Below the pieces are notes generated by a model, which made no database searches, was not told where the DNA came from, and saw nothing but the letters and a program-made list of their open reading frames with translations. From Gorillibacterium timonense (lineage in GTDB: Bacteria > Bacillota > Bacilli > Paenibacillales > NBRC-103111), in NCBI RefSeq assembly GCF_001457415.1, contig NZ_LN881723.1, positions 124,001 to 188,000 on the forward strand: a stretch of DNA of 64,000 nucleotides. The letters run 5' to 3'. Position numbers and translations under genes: made by a program. This document shows positions 17,833 to 27,105 of the stretch, piece after piece (the stretch's first letter is position 1; each line of letters starts with the position of its first letter).

Positions 17833-18876
17833 ATGATGAAAGCATACGGGGTCGTACTGATCGGCTGTGGCTCGATGGGAGCCACGCATTTGGATACCCT
17901 ACACGCTCATCCGCGCGTACGTCTTGTAGGGGTTGTTGATCTCATGGCTGAGAAAGCCAACCGATTCGCTGACCGCTACGAGGCTGAATCCTGGGGAACC
18001 GATTACAGGTGTTACCTGACGCGCAGTGACGTTGACATCGTCATCATCGCCACATATCCTTCCTCCCATCTGGTGCTTACCCGCGAATGCCTGGCCGCCG
18101 GAAAGCATGTCCTCTGCGAGAAACCGATGGCAGGAAGCTTGCAAGAAGCGGCCGAAATGGTTCGCCTCGGTTCGTCTTCCCGCTCCAAGCTGCTTATCGG
18201 CCATATCCTGCGCCACAATACAACGTACCAGTTTGTCCGAGACCTCATTCATAGCGGAGCAATCGGCGGCCCGATCGTCATGCGCATGTCCCAGATCAAG
18301 AACCCCGCTGCGACCTGGAACTCCCACCTCGCCTTGCTGCATGAGGTATCCCCCATCGTCGATTGCGGCGTTCATTACGTGGATGTCATGCGCTGGTTTA
18401 CCGGAGCCGAGGTGCTGTCCGTCAGCGGCTTCGGCCAAAGACTCGACCCGGATATTCCGGTTGGCTCCTACAATTACGGAATGATCTCTCTCAAGCTGTC
18501 CGACGGCTCAGTCGGCTTTTACGAAGCCGGGTGGGGCCACACAATGGCGACCGATAACCTGAAGGAATTCGTCGGCCCGCTTGGGCGCATTCGGATCACC
18601 TACCAGTCTCACCGTGCGACTCCCGAGCTTGGCAATCTGGTCGAGGTTCACTATTCGGATGGGCGCACCGAAGAAATCAACATTCCCTTTGAGGCCAAAC
18701 CGACCGATCTTCAATTCGATTACCTGCTCCGTATGATCGAGGAGCAGCTTGATCCGAAACCGATGCTCCGTGATTTTTACCGGGCATTGGAGGTTACGAT
18801 TCTGGGAGACAGAGCCATCCACGAGGAAAAGCCGATTCACTGCCTGGATCGCCTACCGGAAATCGTCAACTTCTGA
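17833..18876 (+). CDS. Gfo/Idh/MocA family NAD(P)-dependent oxidoreductase
   Basis: 347 residues. The N-terminal Rossmann fold begins LIGCGSMGATHL; the family motif CEKPMAGSLQEA (Lys catalytic) lies near residue 96, and the C-terminal domain has the conserved DCGVHYVDVMRWF segment near residue 176 with the catalytic His. Such enzymes oxidise or reduce sugars, inositols or imino sugars; the substrate is not predictable. ATG 17833 or 17836 follow GGAAGGA; the open frame upstream holds promoter-like sequence. Monocistronic or followed by the small gene at 18923. Confidence 0.88.
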   Translation: MMKAYGVVLIGCGSMGATHLDTLHAHPRVRLVGVVDLMAEKANRFADRYEAESWGTDYRCYLTRSDVDIVIIATYPSSHLVLTRECLAAGKHVLCEKPMAGSLQEAAEMVRLGSSSRSKLLIGHILRHNTTYQFVRDLIHSGAIGGPIVMRMSQIKNPAATWNSHLALLHEVSPIVDCGVHYVDVMRWFTGAEVLSVSGFGQRLDPDIPVGSYNYGMISLKLSDGSVGFYEAGWGHTMATDNLKEFVGPLGRIRITYQSHRATPELGNLVEVHYSDGRTEEINIPFEAKPTDLQFDYLLRMIEEQLDPKPMLRDFYRALEVTILGDRAIHEEKPIHCLDRLPEIVNF

Positions 18877-18922
18877 TAGGATGAAGGGGTACCCTCCATT
18901 TTGACGAAGGCAGGTGTTCCCG

Positions 18923-19336
18923 TTGGCACAAAATGCTTATGTTGAATTGGTGGAAGGCTCTTCCACTTCCGCTCTATCGTTGGAGGAACTGCTTGATATC
19001 CTCAACCATTACCGGGAACAGCTTGCGGAGGCCGGCAGGCAGCTCGGCTGGGGCTATGCGGAGGCCGCTTTTCCGTATTCGCTGGAGATCGGTCCCACAG
19101 AAGGCTGGCTCACCCTAACCGGCTCGCTTCCCTCCTACCGGAAGCTGCACATCGGTCTAGGAGCCCGTACCATTGGAGACGAGAGACGCGTTCATATTCG
19201 CATCCTGCTCCCCGAAGGCTCCACCCACGGAGACAAAGGCAAAGCCAACGAGCTGAGCAAGTACCTGGGCAAGCGGCTGAAGGCCGAAGTGCATCTGATG
19301 AACGGACGGGTCATGTATTTCAATCCTCGTAAATGA
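18923..19336 (+). CDS. Small conserved protein, possibly DUF1885-like
   Basis: 137 residues from TTG 18923, chosen for the AGGTG six bases upstream (a GTG three codons earlier overlaps that site). Soluble, acidic N-terminal half; C-terminal HGDKGKANELSKYLGKRLKAE and RVMYFNPRK. The start (AQNAYVELV) and overall plan remind me of the Bacillus DUF1885 family, but I am not certain. It lies 46 bases behind the oxidoreductase, so co-transcription is possible. Confidence 0.65.
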   Translation: MAQNAYVELVEGSSTSALSLEELLDILNHYREQLAEAGRQLGWGYAEAAFPYSLEIGPTEGWLTLTGSLPSYRKLHIGLGARTIGDERRVHIRILLPEGSTHGDKGKANELSKYLGKRLKAEVHLMNGRVMYFNPRK

Positions 19337-19412
19337 TACCGATGACGGAGCCCCTGATTCAACAGGGTTCTCCTGCGATCCATGCGTGTTCGCCGCAGCA
19401 GAATATCATCCA

Positions 19413-19458
19413 AAAGCCTCCCATCCACCCCTGTCGGGTGCCATCGATGGGAGGCTTC
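19413..19458. terminator. Bidirectional terminator between converging genes
   Basis: Perfect 12-bp stem AAGCCTCCCATC / GATGGGAGGCTT with a 20-base loop, between the stop of the 18923-19336 gene and the stop of the YhgE/Pip gene. Confidence 0.8.
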
Positions 19459-19522
19459 CTTATATTTACACGCTCATCATCCTATTTCATTTGTAAATCA
19501 ACAATCTCCATAACTCCTCGAA

Positions 19523-21703
19523 TCAAGCTGGCACCACGTTATCCTCCCGCGCGTCGTCTTGATCACCCGGACGCACAAAGTACAGAAGCGTCAATAGGAG
19601 GAACGGTAGCGCGTAGCAGGCAAGGATACCGACCTGTGTCCACATCAAGCTAAAATCACCGCTCAAAATGACCGCCTTAAAGCCCTTGATGCTGTGCGTC
19701 ATCGGCAAGAACGGATTCAAGCTCCGCATCCATCCGGGCAGCAGCTCCCGTGGGAAGGTTCCGGCGCTGGAGGTCAACTGAAGGATCATCAGGATAATCA
19801 CCACGAAACGTCCCGGCTGATCCAGCCAAGTGACAATCGCCTGAATGATCATCAGGAAGGTCAGACTGGTCATACTAGTGAACAGCAGGAACAGCGGGAC
19901 ACTCTGAACCTCGATGCCGAATCCGTACAGAAGGATAAGGCTGGCGATCAGCGATTGAGCCAAGCCCATGATCAGGAATGTGAGCGTGCGGCTAAGGAAC
20001 CTGCCGAAGGAACTGGCTCCGAGAGCGTTCGATTTGCGCGGCGGAACCACAACCGTGAGCACAAGACCCCCGACGAAGAGCGACATGGACAGGAAATAAG
20101 GAGCGATTCCGAGTCCGTACACGCTGACCTTGCGATCCGTGTTTTCCGTGAGCTTCACCGGCTGAGCGAACATCGTTACGGTGGAATCGTCATCGGTCAT
20201 GGAAGCTGCTCGGCTTCCCGCGTCGTTTAATTTCTCGACCAACTGCCCCAAGCCATCGGTCACTTGAGCAGCGCCATTCTGCAGCTGATCAGCTCCGCTC
20301 TCAAGCATCTGCGAGCCGTCCGCCAAGTTGCCGACGCCGCTCTGCAGTTGGGCAAAGCCCCCCTGAAGGCGAGCTGCGCCTTCATTCACGCGGCTGGCTC
20401 CGGCCGCCACCTGCGAGCCGCCCGCTGCAGCTTCGGTCAGCTTAACTCCGAATTGCTGCATGCCGCTTCTCAATTCGTCCTGACCCGCAGCAAGCTTCTC
20501 GGCCCCTTGCAAAAGCTGCTGCTGCCCCTGCTCCAGCTGACGGCTTCCTTCGAGCAGCTGCTGCTGGCCGGTGGTCAGTGTTTTGCTGCCATCCGCCAAT
20601 TGCTGCTGACCCGCTATCAGCTTTTCGCTGCCTTGAGCAACCTGTTCGCTGGCATCAACCAATTGCTGCACCTGCGGGCTTTGCGCCAACTGGGGATTGG
20701 ACTCGACGAGCTTCTTCAACCCGTAGGCGACCTTCTGCGCGCCGTCCGCTACTTGTGAACTCGCCGTTGTCGATGCATTCAGTCCGGAGCTCAGCTTAAC
20801 AGCCCCCTCCGATGAAGCTTCAAGCCCGGAAACGAGATTCTTGCTGCCTTCCACAGAAGCTTGCAGTCCATTTTTCAGTTGATTTGCTCCTTGTTTGGAG
20901 CCCGTTGTTCCGTGCTCCAAGCGGGTTTGTGCCGAAGCGAGCTGCTTCAGTCCGTCGGCCAAGGAAGCAGCGCCGGTGGACAAGGAAATCGCACCGGAAT
21001 TCAACTGAGCGGCTCCCTGCTCCAGAGGCTTCAAGCCATCCTTCACCTGCAAGGTTCCGTCCGTAAGCTTGCTCATATTGGACGAGAGTGTCAGTAGGCC
21101 TTTCTCCACCTTATCGGCGCCATCGTTCAGTTTTTGAGCTCCATCACCTGCTTCTCCCAGCCCGCTGGAGACTTTTTGGAATTGGGCAAACATGCTGCGG
21201 GTATAGGATTCGGTGATTTTCGCAGAGATGCTTGCTTTGATCTCTTTGACGCCATTCGTGCCGATCTGGGCGGCAACATAATTGCTGTCCCAATTCGGCT
21301 CATATAGGATTTCCGCCTGCTCCGGATGTTCTCCCATCAGCGTCGTCGCTTTTTGAGAGAAATCCTTCGGTATGGTGATCGTCATATAATAATGGTTTCG
21401 GGTAATGCCATCCTTAGCTTGCGCTTCGCTCACAAAAGACCAGTCGAACGTTTTACTCTTTTGCAGTTCCTCTATCAAATCCTTGCCGATCTGCAGCGAT
21501 TCCCCTTCAAAATCCGCCCCCGTGTCGAGATTGACGACGGCGATGGGGAGCTGGTCCAGTTTCCCGTAAGGGTCCCAGGCTCCTTTTAACATAACACCGC
21601 TGTATAATATCGGTAGAAACGCGATAACAAGAAGCGTAATCATCATGACCGGCTTCCGCAGCATCTGCTTGAAATCATGAAAAAAAACCGTTAATCCGCG
21701 CAT
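19523..21703 (-). CDS. YhgE/Pip-family membrane protein with long repeat stalk
   Basis: 726 residues. One membrane helix at about 18-38, a long extracellular part to about 510, and five membrane helices at the C-terminus (about 535-710) of ABC-2 permease character. Residues 185-500 are made of roughly 7- to 14-residue units of the LxxGAxxLxxG type, giving a coiled stalk. YhgE/Pip proteins act as phage receptors or in type VII/ESX-like export in Firmicutes. AAGGAGTG precedes the ATG. It diverges from a LysR gene, which may regulate it. Confidence 0.88.
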   Translation of the reverse strand: MRGLTVFFHDFKQMLRKPVMMITLLVIAFLPILYSGVMLKGAWDPYGKLDQLPIAVVNLDTGADFEGESLQIGKDLIEELQKSKTFDWSFVSEAQAKDGITRNHYYMTITIPKDFSQKATTLMGEHPEQAEILYEPNWDSNYVAAQIGTNGVKEIKASISAKITESYTRSMFAQFQKVSSGLGEAGDGAQKLNDGADKVEKGLLTLSSNMSKLTDGTLQVKDGLKPLEQGAAQLNSGAISLSTGAASLADGLKQLASAQTRLEHGTTGSKQGANQLKNGLQASVEGSKNLVSGLEASSEGAVKLSSGLNASTTASSQVADGAQKVAYGLKKLVESNPQLAQSPQVQQLVDASEQVAQGSEKLIAGQQQLADGSKTLTTGQQQLLEGSRQLEQGQQQLLQGAEKLAAGQDELRSGMQQFGVKLTEAAAGGSQVAAGASRVNEGAARLQGGFAQLQSGVGNLADGSQMLESGADQLQNGAAQVTDGLGQLVEKLNDAGSRAASMTDDDSTVTMFAQPVKLTENTDRKVSVYGLGIAPYFLSMSLFVGGLVLTVVVPPRKSNALGASSFGRFLSRTLTFLIMGLAQSLIASLILLYGFGIEVQSVPLFLLFTSMTSLTFLMIIQAIVTWLDQPGRFVVIILMILQLTSSAGTFPRELLPGWMRSLNPFLPMTHSIKGFKAVILSGDFSLMWTQVGILACYALPFLLLTLLYFVRPGDQDDAREDNVVPA

Positions 21704-21947
21704 GATTTCACTCCTTTTCTCTCTGTTCTATAGAAATAACCTTCCGTCTCATCACTTCGATAGCTGCCAGGAATCCCCCCTTCCCAACCCATGCATGATT
21801 GACTATTTTAGTCATTCGGTCATTTTATCGTAAGCAGTGACAGCTTATTGACCCGTGGCCCATCTTAACATATATTATTAGTTAATTAAATTAAAGCATT
21901 TTCAAGTTTGATTAACAAAAAATCAACTAAAACGGAGGCATGCCCCA

Positions 21948-22835
21948 TTGAATCTGGAACAGCTTGAATGCATCGTCGAGGTCGCCAAAACCGGTTCGCT
22001 CACGCGTACCGCCGAAGCGCGCTTGATGACCGTCGCCGGGGTCAGCCGTGCCATCACCTTATTGGAGCAAGAACTCAACATGAAAATCTTTGTCCGCTCC
22101 AGAAGCGGCGCAGTCCAAACCCCCGAAGGGGAAATGATCATCCAAAAAGCCAAAATTATTCTAAAAGAAGTTCAGGAGCTACGAACCGAAGCGCAGAACT
22201 ACAATCAGATCAATAATGCGAAAATCCGCATCGGTACGATTCCTGGGCCGATCACACTTTTGGTTGAAGTACTGACTCAAATGAAGAAGGAGTTTCCCAA
22301 TCTACAGCTGGAAATCATCGAAAGCCCCACTGTCGAACTCATTCATGAGGTCACGAACGGCAGCCTTGATGCCGCATTAATCCTGCTATCAAACGTGAAC
22401 CAAAAATACCCAAATCTTCATTTTGACGAAATCATGGAGGGGGACATCGTCATCGGTGTCAGCAAGAGCTCCCCCCTTGCCGCTAAACAAAGCGTGTCCC
22501 CCACTGAACTCCTTCCGTACAGCTTCGTTCTGTACGACGACAAATACATTACCAAACTGGTTTCCGTGTTCGGAGAACCGCTCGATATCCTGTTCAAAAC
22601 CAACCAAGTCGAAGCGATCTACAAGGCTGTGAAGGAAAACATCGCGGTAACCATCGCAACCGACTATACGATCAAGGGCTACCCGTGGATGCAAGATAGC
22701 ATGGACATCGTGATGATCCCGCTCAACATTCCCGATTTGAGAAAGCATTATCTCTATGGGGTCCGCACCCTCGAGAACGCGAACCATCAGGTGCTTGATT
22801 TGTTTATGAAACGAGTCCGTCACCTGTTCCGATGA
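21948..22835 (+). CDS. LysR-family transcriptional regulator
   Basis: 295 residues from TTG 21948 with CGGAGG nine bases upstream. N-terminal winged helix-turn-helix (LEQLECIVEVAKTGSLTRTA, then SRAITLLEQELNMKIFVRS); from about residue 90 a periplasmic-binding-like effector domain (RIGTIPGPITLLVEVL). It diverges from the YhgE/Pip gene across a 244-bp AT-rich gap, the usual arrangement for a LysR regulator and its target. Confidence 0.92.
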   Translation: MNLEQLECIVEVAKTGSLTRTAEARLMTVAGVSRAITLLEQELNMKIFVRSRSGAVQTPEGEMIIQKAKIILKEVQELRTEAQNYNQINNAKIRIGTIPGPITLLVEVLTQMKKEFPNLQLEIIESPTVELIHEVTNGSLDAALILLSNVNQKYPNLHFDEIMEGDIVIGVSKSSPLAAKQSVSPTELLPYSFVLYDDKYITKLVSVFGEPLDILFKTNQVEAIYKAVKENIAVTIATDYTIKGYPWMQDSMDIVMIPLNIPDLRKHYLYGVRTLENANHQVLDLFMKRVRHLFR

Positions 22836-22923
22836 GTTCGCCGAATTCACCAGCCTGGCTTCTGCGACAAAAGTGAAGGACGGCGTAAGCCTGGTCTTCG
22901 AATTCGAAATGAACGGCTATGCA

Positions 22924-22977
22924 AAAAGGCGCTTTCCTCTCCACGTCAGCCGTGGTTTTGGAATCGCCTTTTCTTTG
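22924..22977. terminator. Terminator between lysR and the ABC permease
   Basis: AAGGCGCTTTCC pairs with GGAATCGCCTT, containing an inner CCACG / CGTGG hairpin, with A-rich and T-rich flanks on either side. It can serve both converging genes. Confidence 0.75.
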
Positions 22978-23018
22978 ATCCTATTTTTCTGTTCACCGGT
23001 TATCTCTCAGCCTGCCGG

Positions 23019-23735
23019 TCAATCATCCAACCCATTGCGGCGGTAAATGAGTGCAAAGATCCCCGCACTAATGAAGATCCAGAGCACGATGCCCCCTATC
23101 CGTTGCAGCCCGTCGCTGCCGATCCCGCCGCTCTCGATCATCTGCCGTATCAAAACATTCATGTGATAGTTTGGCAGGAGCCAGGCGATCTTGCCCATCA
23201 CCGCATTCATCTCTGCGAACATCGGAACCATTAAGAAGACGAGCAGGATCGGCATGCCGACGACCCCCGTTGCCATCTGATTCGGTGCGACCAGTCCGAT
23301 GATCGCCCCAATCGCCACCATCGACAGACACACCAGGACGGTTACGATCAGGAACAGCCCATATACCCGCGTTTCTATTCCGATGATGAAGAAAATCAGG
23401 CTGTTCAGAATCGTCGAGACCAGAAGAGTGAAGAGTCCCTTACCTAGGAAGAATTCCAGCGGTGAAATTGCGGACAGCATCAGCGTTCGCAGCGTCTGCT
23501 TTTCCTTCTCCTCCGCGATCAACATCGCGATGACGAAGCAGGTGACCAGCGTGAGGCTCATCCCCACACACATGACGAGAAGATCCGCCTTCGGAAAAGC
23601 ATCATTGTAAATCATGGAATACAGCCAGGCAAAAAGAAGCGGCAGCACGCACATGAACATCACGTTGAGGTTCTTGCCGAAATCTTTCAGTTCCTTTTTC
23701 AATAACGCACGGACATGTCTTGCTGAGCATTCCAT
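23019..23735 (-). CDS. ABC-2 type transporter permease
   Basis: 238 residues with about six membrane helices and no large soluble domain. It begins with a cytoplasmic segment ALLKKELKDFGKN and has the cytoplasmic loop EEKEKQTLRTLMLSA typical of ABC-2 permeases. Its first base is the last base of the upstream ATPase gene (overlap at 23735), so the two are coupled. Substrate unknown; drug, lipid or peptide export is usual. Confidence 0.88.
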   Translation of the reverse strand: MECSARHVRALLKKELKDFGKNLNVMFMCVLPLLFAWLYSMIYNDAFPKADLLVMCVGMSLTLVTCFVIAMLIAEEKEKQTLRTLMLSAISPLEFFLGKGLFTLLVSTILNSLIFFIIGIETRVYGLFLIVTVLVCLSMVAIGAIIGLVAPNQMATGVVGMPILLVFLMVPMFAEMNAVMGKIAWLLPNYHMNVLIRQMIESGGIGSDGLQRIGGIVLWIFISAGIFALIYRRNGLDD

Positions 23736-24580
23736 TACAGTTCCCTCCCCGTCAGATTCAGGAAGATGGTTTCAAGGTTCGGCTCCATTGAATGGACGGC
23801 CTTAACCTTGCCAGATGCCATCCAGTCTTGCAGCTTGCTTCCGCCCTCCGCATTGCTCGGAATGTAGATCGGCTCCGGTATTCCGTCCAGGACAACCTTG
23901 ACGGAACGATCCGAATACTTGAGCTTCAGCTCACCGGGGACGCCCAGTTCGACTACTTCGCCAGCATTCAGAAACGCCACACGATCGCAGAGCTTGTCGG
24001 CTTCTTCCATGTTATGCGTAGTCAGGAAGATGGTCGTGCCTTCCTTGTTCAGCTTGCGGAGCAGTTTGTGAATCTCCAGGGTATTACCCGGATCGAGCGA
24101 GGAGGTCGGTTCATCGAGAAACAGAAGCGCCGGTTTATGAAGAATGCTCCTTGCAAGCATCAAGCGCTGCTTCATGCCCCGGGACAGCTTCTTGGCTTCC
24201 TGCTTCATATGCTCGGCCATGCCGACCTTCTCCAGCAGCTCGGGAATCTCACTTCGGTTCACGCCGTGAATGTCCGCGAACAAGGCCAGGTTGTCAAAGA
24301 CGCTCATTCGCTCATACAAACCGCTCGTATCGGACAACAGCCCGATCCGGCTCGACAGCCGCCGGATGCTCCCCTCCTCGCGTTCGCCTATGACTTGGAC
24401 CTCTCCCGAGGTCGCGCGAAGCTGTCCGGTCAGAAGCTTGATGGTGGTCGTTTTGCCCGCGCCACTCGGTCCGAGAAAGCCGAAGATCTCGCCTTCCTTC
24501 ACCTGAAAAGTTACGTTCTGCAAGGCGACATGGGTTTTAAACTCCTTGCGAACGGCTTGCATGGATAAGATCGCACTCAT
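23735..24580 (-). CDS. ABC transporter ATP-binding protein
   Basis: 281 residues. Complete nucleotide-binding domain: Walker A GPSGAGKTTT, signature LSRGMKQRLMLA, Walker B LLFLDEPTSSLDP, switch TTH. The C-terminal extension of about 70 residues may bind the permease. Start at ATG 24580, with a G-rich site GGGGGC eight bases upstream; the frame is open further up without a ribosome binding site. Likely regulated by the LytTR protein encoded just upstream at 24769-25803. Confidence 0.9.
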   Translation of the reverse strand: MSAILSMQAVRKEFKTHVALQNVTFQVKEGEIFGFLGPSGAGKTTTIKLLTGQLRATSGEVQVIGEREEGSIRRLSSRIGLLSDTSGLYERMSVFDNLALFADIHGVNRSEIPELLEKVGMAEHMKQEAKKLSRGMKQRLMLARSILHKPALLFLDEPTSSLDPGNTLEIHKLLRKLNKEGTTIFLTTHNMEEADKLCDRVAFLNAGEVVELGVPGELKLKYSDRSVKVVLDGIPEPIYIPSNAEGGSKLQDWMASGKVKAVHSMEPNLETIFLNLTGREL

Positions 24581-24768
24581 CCTTGTGCCCCCATTCCTTC
24601 GTACTTGGCCGGTGTCCGGCCGCTGATCCCAGTATGGCAGGGGCTTGAGCGGAGCGCCACACATTTACAGTGAACGGAGTCAAAAAGCGGGTAAAAAGAG
24701 TCATGAGGCCTTCGAATGGAGCATAAGACACCGGGAACGAAGCTGATTCTCCGCTGAATGAAGTCTGC

Positions 24769-25803
24769 TTAAAGCTTGAGAATCTCCTTCAATTCATCGA
24801 GGCGTCCCTTCGAGAGAGGAATCGAGCTCTTGTTGCGATCGTCGAGGCTCAAGCTATAGCTGTTGCGGGTGAAGGTGACAACCTCCTTCAATCGCTGGAG
24901 ATTGACCAGATAAGAACGATGACAGCGGAAGAAGCCGAAATGCCGCAGACGCTCCTCCAGCTCCGCCATCGAGAGCGCACAGGGAAAACGGTCGCCTCGG
25001 ACACTGAGCGCGCTGAAACCGGCTTCGCTTTCGACATAGTCGATCTCCATCGGATCGAACAGTAGAATGCGGTCCTCCAGCCGGGCAGGGATCTTCTCGA
25101 TCCGGTATATCGGAGGAGTGGGTTCGGCTGCGACACCTGCAGGCGGCGGTCCCTGTTCCAGAGGAGCATCCTCCAATCCGGTCTGCAGCTCGACCAGCCC
25201 ATTGTCGTCGAGGCGGTAGGATTGTCCGCCCATGAGCAACGTATCCCGAAAAAACACCGACATGTTCACCACACAGGTTCCCTCTTGTGAGAGCTGCTCC
25301 AGGTTTTCCAGCAGAATCGCCATGTTTTCCCGGTCCATGTTGAGATTAGGTTCCTGAAAGAGCAGCAGAGAGGGCCGCTTGATTCGCTCTCGGGCGAGCG
25401 CAAGCCGCTTCCGCTGACCGTGATTCAACTCGTGGATTTTGGTTTTCGCGCTGTCCAGCAGAGCGAGCTTCGCCAAGATTTCCCGGTAGTTCGCGGATGA
25501 TCCTGAAAGCTCGGCAAAGAACTTGGCATAGGCTCCCACCGTCATCTTCGAATAGAAGCCGTCCTCTCGAAAAATGACTCCAACTCTCCCCTTGTACCGC
25601 TGAAGGAAATCCCGATTATCCAGGCCGGAGAGCAAGATGCTCCCGCGGTTTTGCAGTTCGTTTCCTAGAATGAGGCGGACCAGAAGATCGCTCATCGCAT
25701 GATCACATTCAAGGCTTAGCCGTTGCCCTTCCGCCACATGCAGGCACAAATCCTTTAGATCAACCCCATTAATCGTCTTGTAGACATTACGGAACTCCAG
25801 CAT
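24769..25803 (-). CDS. LytTR DNA-binding protein fused to a degenerate ABC ATPase domain
   Basis: 344 residues. Residues 1-210 align with an ABC nucleotide-binding domain in its overall order but have lost key residues: the Walker A loop reads LECDHAMSDLL, the signature ELNHGQRKRLAL lacks the LSGGQ core, and Walker B reads LLLFQEPNL with Gln for Asp. Residues 235-344 form a LytTR domain (DYVESEAGFSALSV, FFRCHRSYLVNLQRL). It is thus likely an ATP-insensitive sensor/regulator of the neighbouring ABC transporter, a layout known in Firmicutes for LytTR-ABC regulators. 188 bp separate it from the transporter genes. Confidence 0.88.
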   Translation of the reverse strand: MLEFRNVYKTINGVDLKDLCLHVAEGQRLSLECDHAMSDLLVRLILGNELQNRGSILLSGLDNRDFLQRYKGRVGVIFREDGFYSKMTVGAYAKFFAELSGSSANYREILAKLALLDSAKTKIHELNHGQRKRLALARERIKRPSLLLFQEPNLNMDRENMAILLENLEQLSQEGTCVVNMSVFFRDTLLMGGQSYRLDDNGLVELQTGLEDAPLEQGPPPAGVAAEPTPPIYRIEKIPARLEDRILLFDPMEIDYVESEAGFSALSVRGDRFPCALSMAELEERLRHFGFFRCHRSYLVNLQRLKEVVTFTRNSYSLSLDDRNKSSIPLSKGRLDELKEILKL

Positions 25804-25874
25804 ACTTGCGATTCGCCCCTCCTACCGCAGGTAAGCCCTAACCCTCGGCCTATTCCTGATTCTAGCGAGTTCCT

Positions 25875-25888
25875 CTAAAACGCTTACA
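25875..25888. promoter_or_regulatory. Weak cre-like site upstream of the LytTR-ABC gene
   Basis: CTAAAACGCTTACA matches 12 of 14 positions of the catabolite-responsive element consensus TGWAANCGNTNWCA. It lies 72 bp before the start at 25803. One such match in 64 kb can arise by chance. Confidence 0.3.
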
Positions 25889-26007
25889 AATCAAATCTAT
25901 GATTTCCGCACCCTTTCTCCTCTCAATCGACGCCAAATCATGACCACTCGATTCGGGATGAAGGCGTACTGGCCTTAACAAGCTCCTACCGACATTCCAG
26001 CAAAACA

Positions 26008-26034
26008 AGACCCCCCCTAACCAAGGGGGGGCCA
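26008..26034 (-). terminator. Terminator after the DUF1292 gene
   Basis: On the minus strand a G7/C7 hairpin with loop TTGGTTA is followed by TCTTGTTTTG, 32 bases after the stop at 26066. Confidence 0.6.
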
Positions 26035-26065
26035 CGAAAACGCGATCACAGGATCGAGGTTAGGC

Positions 26066-26380
26066 TTATTCGGCTTCTTGGGCGGCAAGATCGTTATAGA
26101 CAGCGACAACACGCTGCCATTCTTCATCGTCCTCGATGCTGACGAGGAAGGCTTCCTCGTTCTCTTCCTCGATGCGGAAGATGATTCCGTCCGCTTCGGG
26201 ATCGTTGCGGTCCAGAAGGACGGCATAAGCCTGGTCCTCGGATTCGAATTGGAAGACCATGACCATCTCATGCTCTTTGCCTTCGTCGTCCGTCACCAGG
26301 AATACAGCCTCGTGTTCGTGTTCATGGTCGTGATCGTGGTCGTGACCGCAGCCGCAACCCTCATGTTTATGTTCGCTCAC
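26066..26380 (-). CDS. DUF1292 (YrzB-like) protein with His-rich N-terminus
   Basis: 104 residues from GTG 26380, with GAGGAG eight bases upstream. The C-terminal 80 residues match the small acidic DUF1292 fold (VFLVTDDEGKEHEM, YAVLLDRNDPEADG). The first 25 residues are a metal-binding-looking stretch: CGCGHDHDHDHEHEHE. In many Firmicutes such a gene follows the alaS-yrrL region; here it stands alone. The His/Asp/Glu tail suggests binding of Ni, Zn or Co, which is not general for the family. Confidence 0.82.
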   Translation of the reverse strand: MSEHKHEGCGCGHDHDHDHEHEHEAVFLVTDDEGKEHEMVMVFQFESEDQAYAVLLDRNDPEADGIIFRIEEENEEAFLVSIEDDEEWQRVVAVYNDLAAQEAE

Positions 26381-26411
26381 GATATCTCCTCGTTTCTGCT
26401 AAAAGTGTTTC

Positions 26412-26425
26412 GATACTCGAGTATC
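26412..26425. promoter_or_regulatory. 14-bp perfect palindrome before the DUF1292 gene
   Basis: GATACTCGAGTATC, perfect over 14 bp, lies 32 bp upstream of the GTG start at 26380, in the expected promoter/operator zone. No regulator gene is adjacent. Confidence 0.4.
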
Positions 26426-26449
26426 TTACCACAAGTATTCCCCAAAAAG

Positions 26450-26475
26450 AAATGCCGTTCTTGCGAACGGCACGG
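26450..26475 (-). terminator. Terminator after the copper-amine-oxidase-like gene
   Basis: On the minus strand GCCGTTC GCAA GAACGGC is followed by ATTTCTTTTT, 16 bases after the stop at 26491. Confidence 0.8.
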
Positions 26476-26490
26476 TGCTATCCTCTTCGA

Positions 26491-27105
26491 TTAACTCGAT
26501 GTGATGGTCTTCTCCGAGACGACCGTAAATTCACCCTTATACAGGAATGCGAATTTGACCACGTAATCTCCCTTTTTGGCAAAGTTTACGTTGACCTTCC
26601 ACAGGTACCAGAAGGAATCGTCCGTCTTCGGCGGCACTTCGACCGGACTGGTCGCAACCACTTCGCCACTAGGCGAATAAACCGTAATCTTGAAGCCTTC
26701 GACCGGCAACTTGATGTTGTCCGCATCAATAAAGACGAAGAAATCTCCGGAACGACCTTGCGCAACCCGTGAAAAGGGCTTGCGGATCGTAGTGAGGTCC
26801 TCCGCTACATCCTGAGCGAAGACCATGTGCACGTCGGGACGGTTCATGTCTACCGTCTTCGTCGTGCTGTCCCACTTGACGAGTGTATGCAAGGATTCTG
26901 CTACATAACGCAAGGGAAGCATCGCCTTTTCTTTCATTAAAATCGCGGGAGCGTCATTCTCCCCCACCTTCACATCATTTCCGTCCAAACGCATTTTCAC
27001 TTTAGAAAAACCTTCATAGTCGCCCCACTGGGATTCCGCATAAACGCTGGCTCCGAACAGCAACGAGAAGGTTGTTAATAGGACAAGTAACCGCTTGGCC
27101 TTCAT
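26491..27105 (-). CDS. Secreted protein with copper-amine-oxidase N-terminal-like domain
   Basis: 204 residues. A signal peptide is clear (KAKRLLVLLTTFSLLFGASVYA, cleavage near residue 23). Residues 35-90 match the stalk-like domain common in Paenibacillus secreted proteins (MLPLRYVAESLHTLVKWDSTTKTV). The remaining 110 residues form a beta-rich domain of unknown function. The ATG at 27105 follows GGAGGGGAAAG; the frame runs 107 codons further upstream but that part is not coding. Probably extracellular and wall-associated. Confidence 0.82.
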   Translation of the reverse strand: MKAKRLLVLLTTFSLLFGASVYAESQWGDYEGFSKVKMRLDGNDVKVGENDAPAILMKEKAMLPLRYVAESLHTLVKWDSTTKTVDMNRPDVHMVFAQDVAEDLTTIRKPFSRVAQGRSGDFFVFIDADNIKLPVEGFKITVYSPSGEVVATSPVEVPPKTDDSFWYLWKVNVNFAKKGDYVVKFAFLYKGEFTVVSEKTITSS

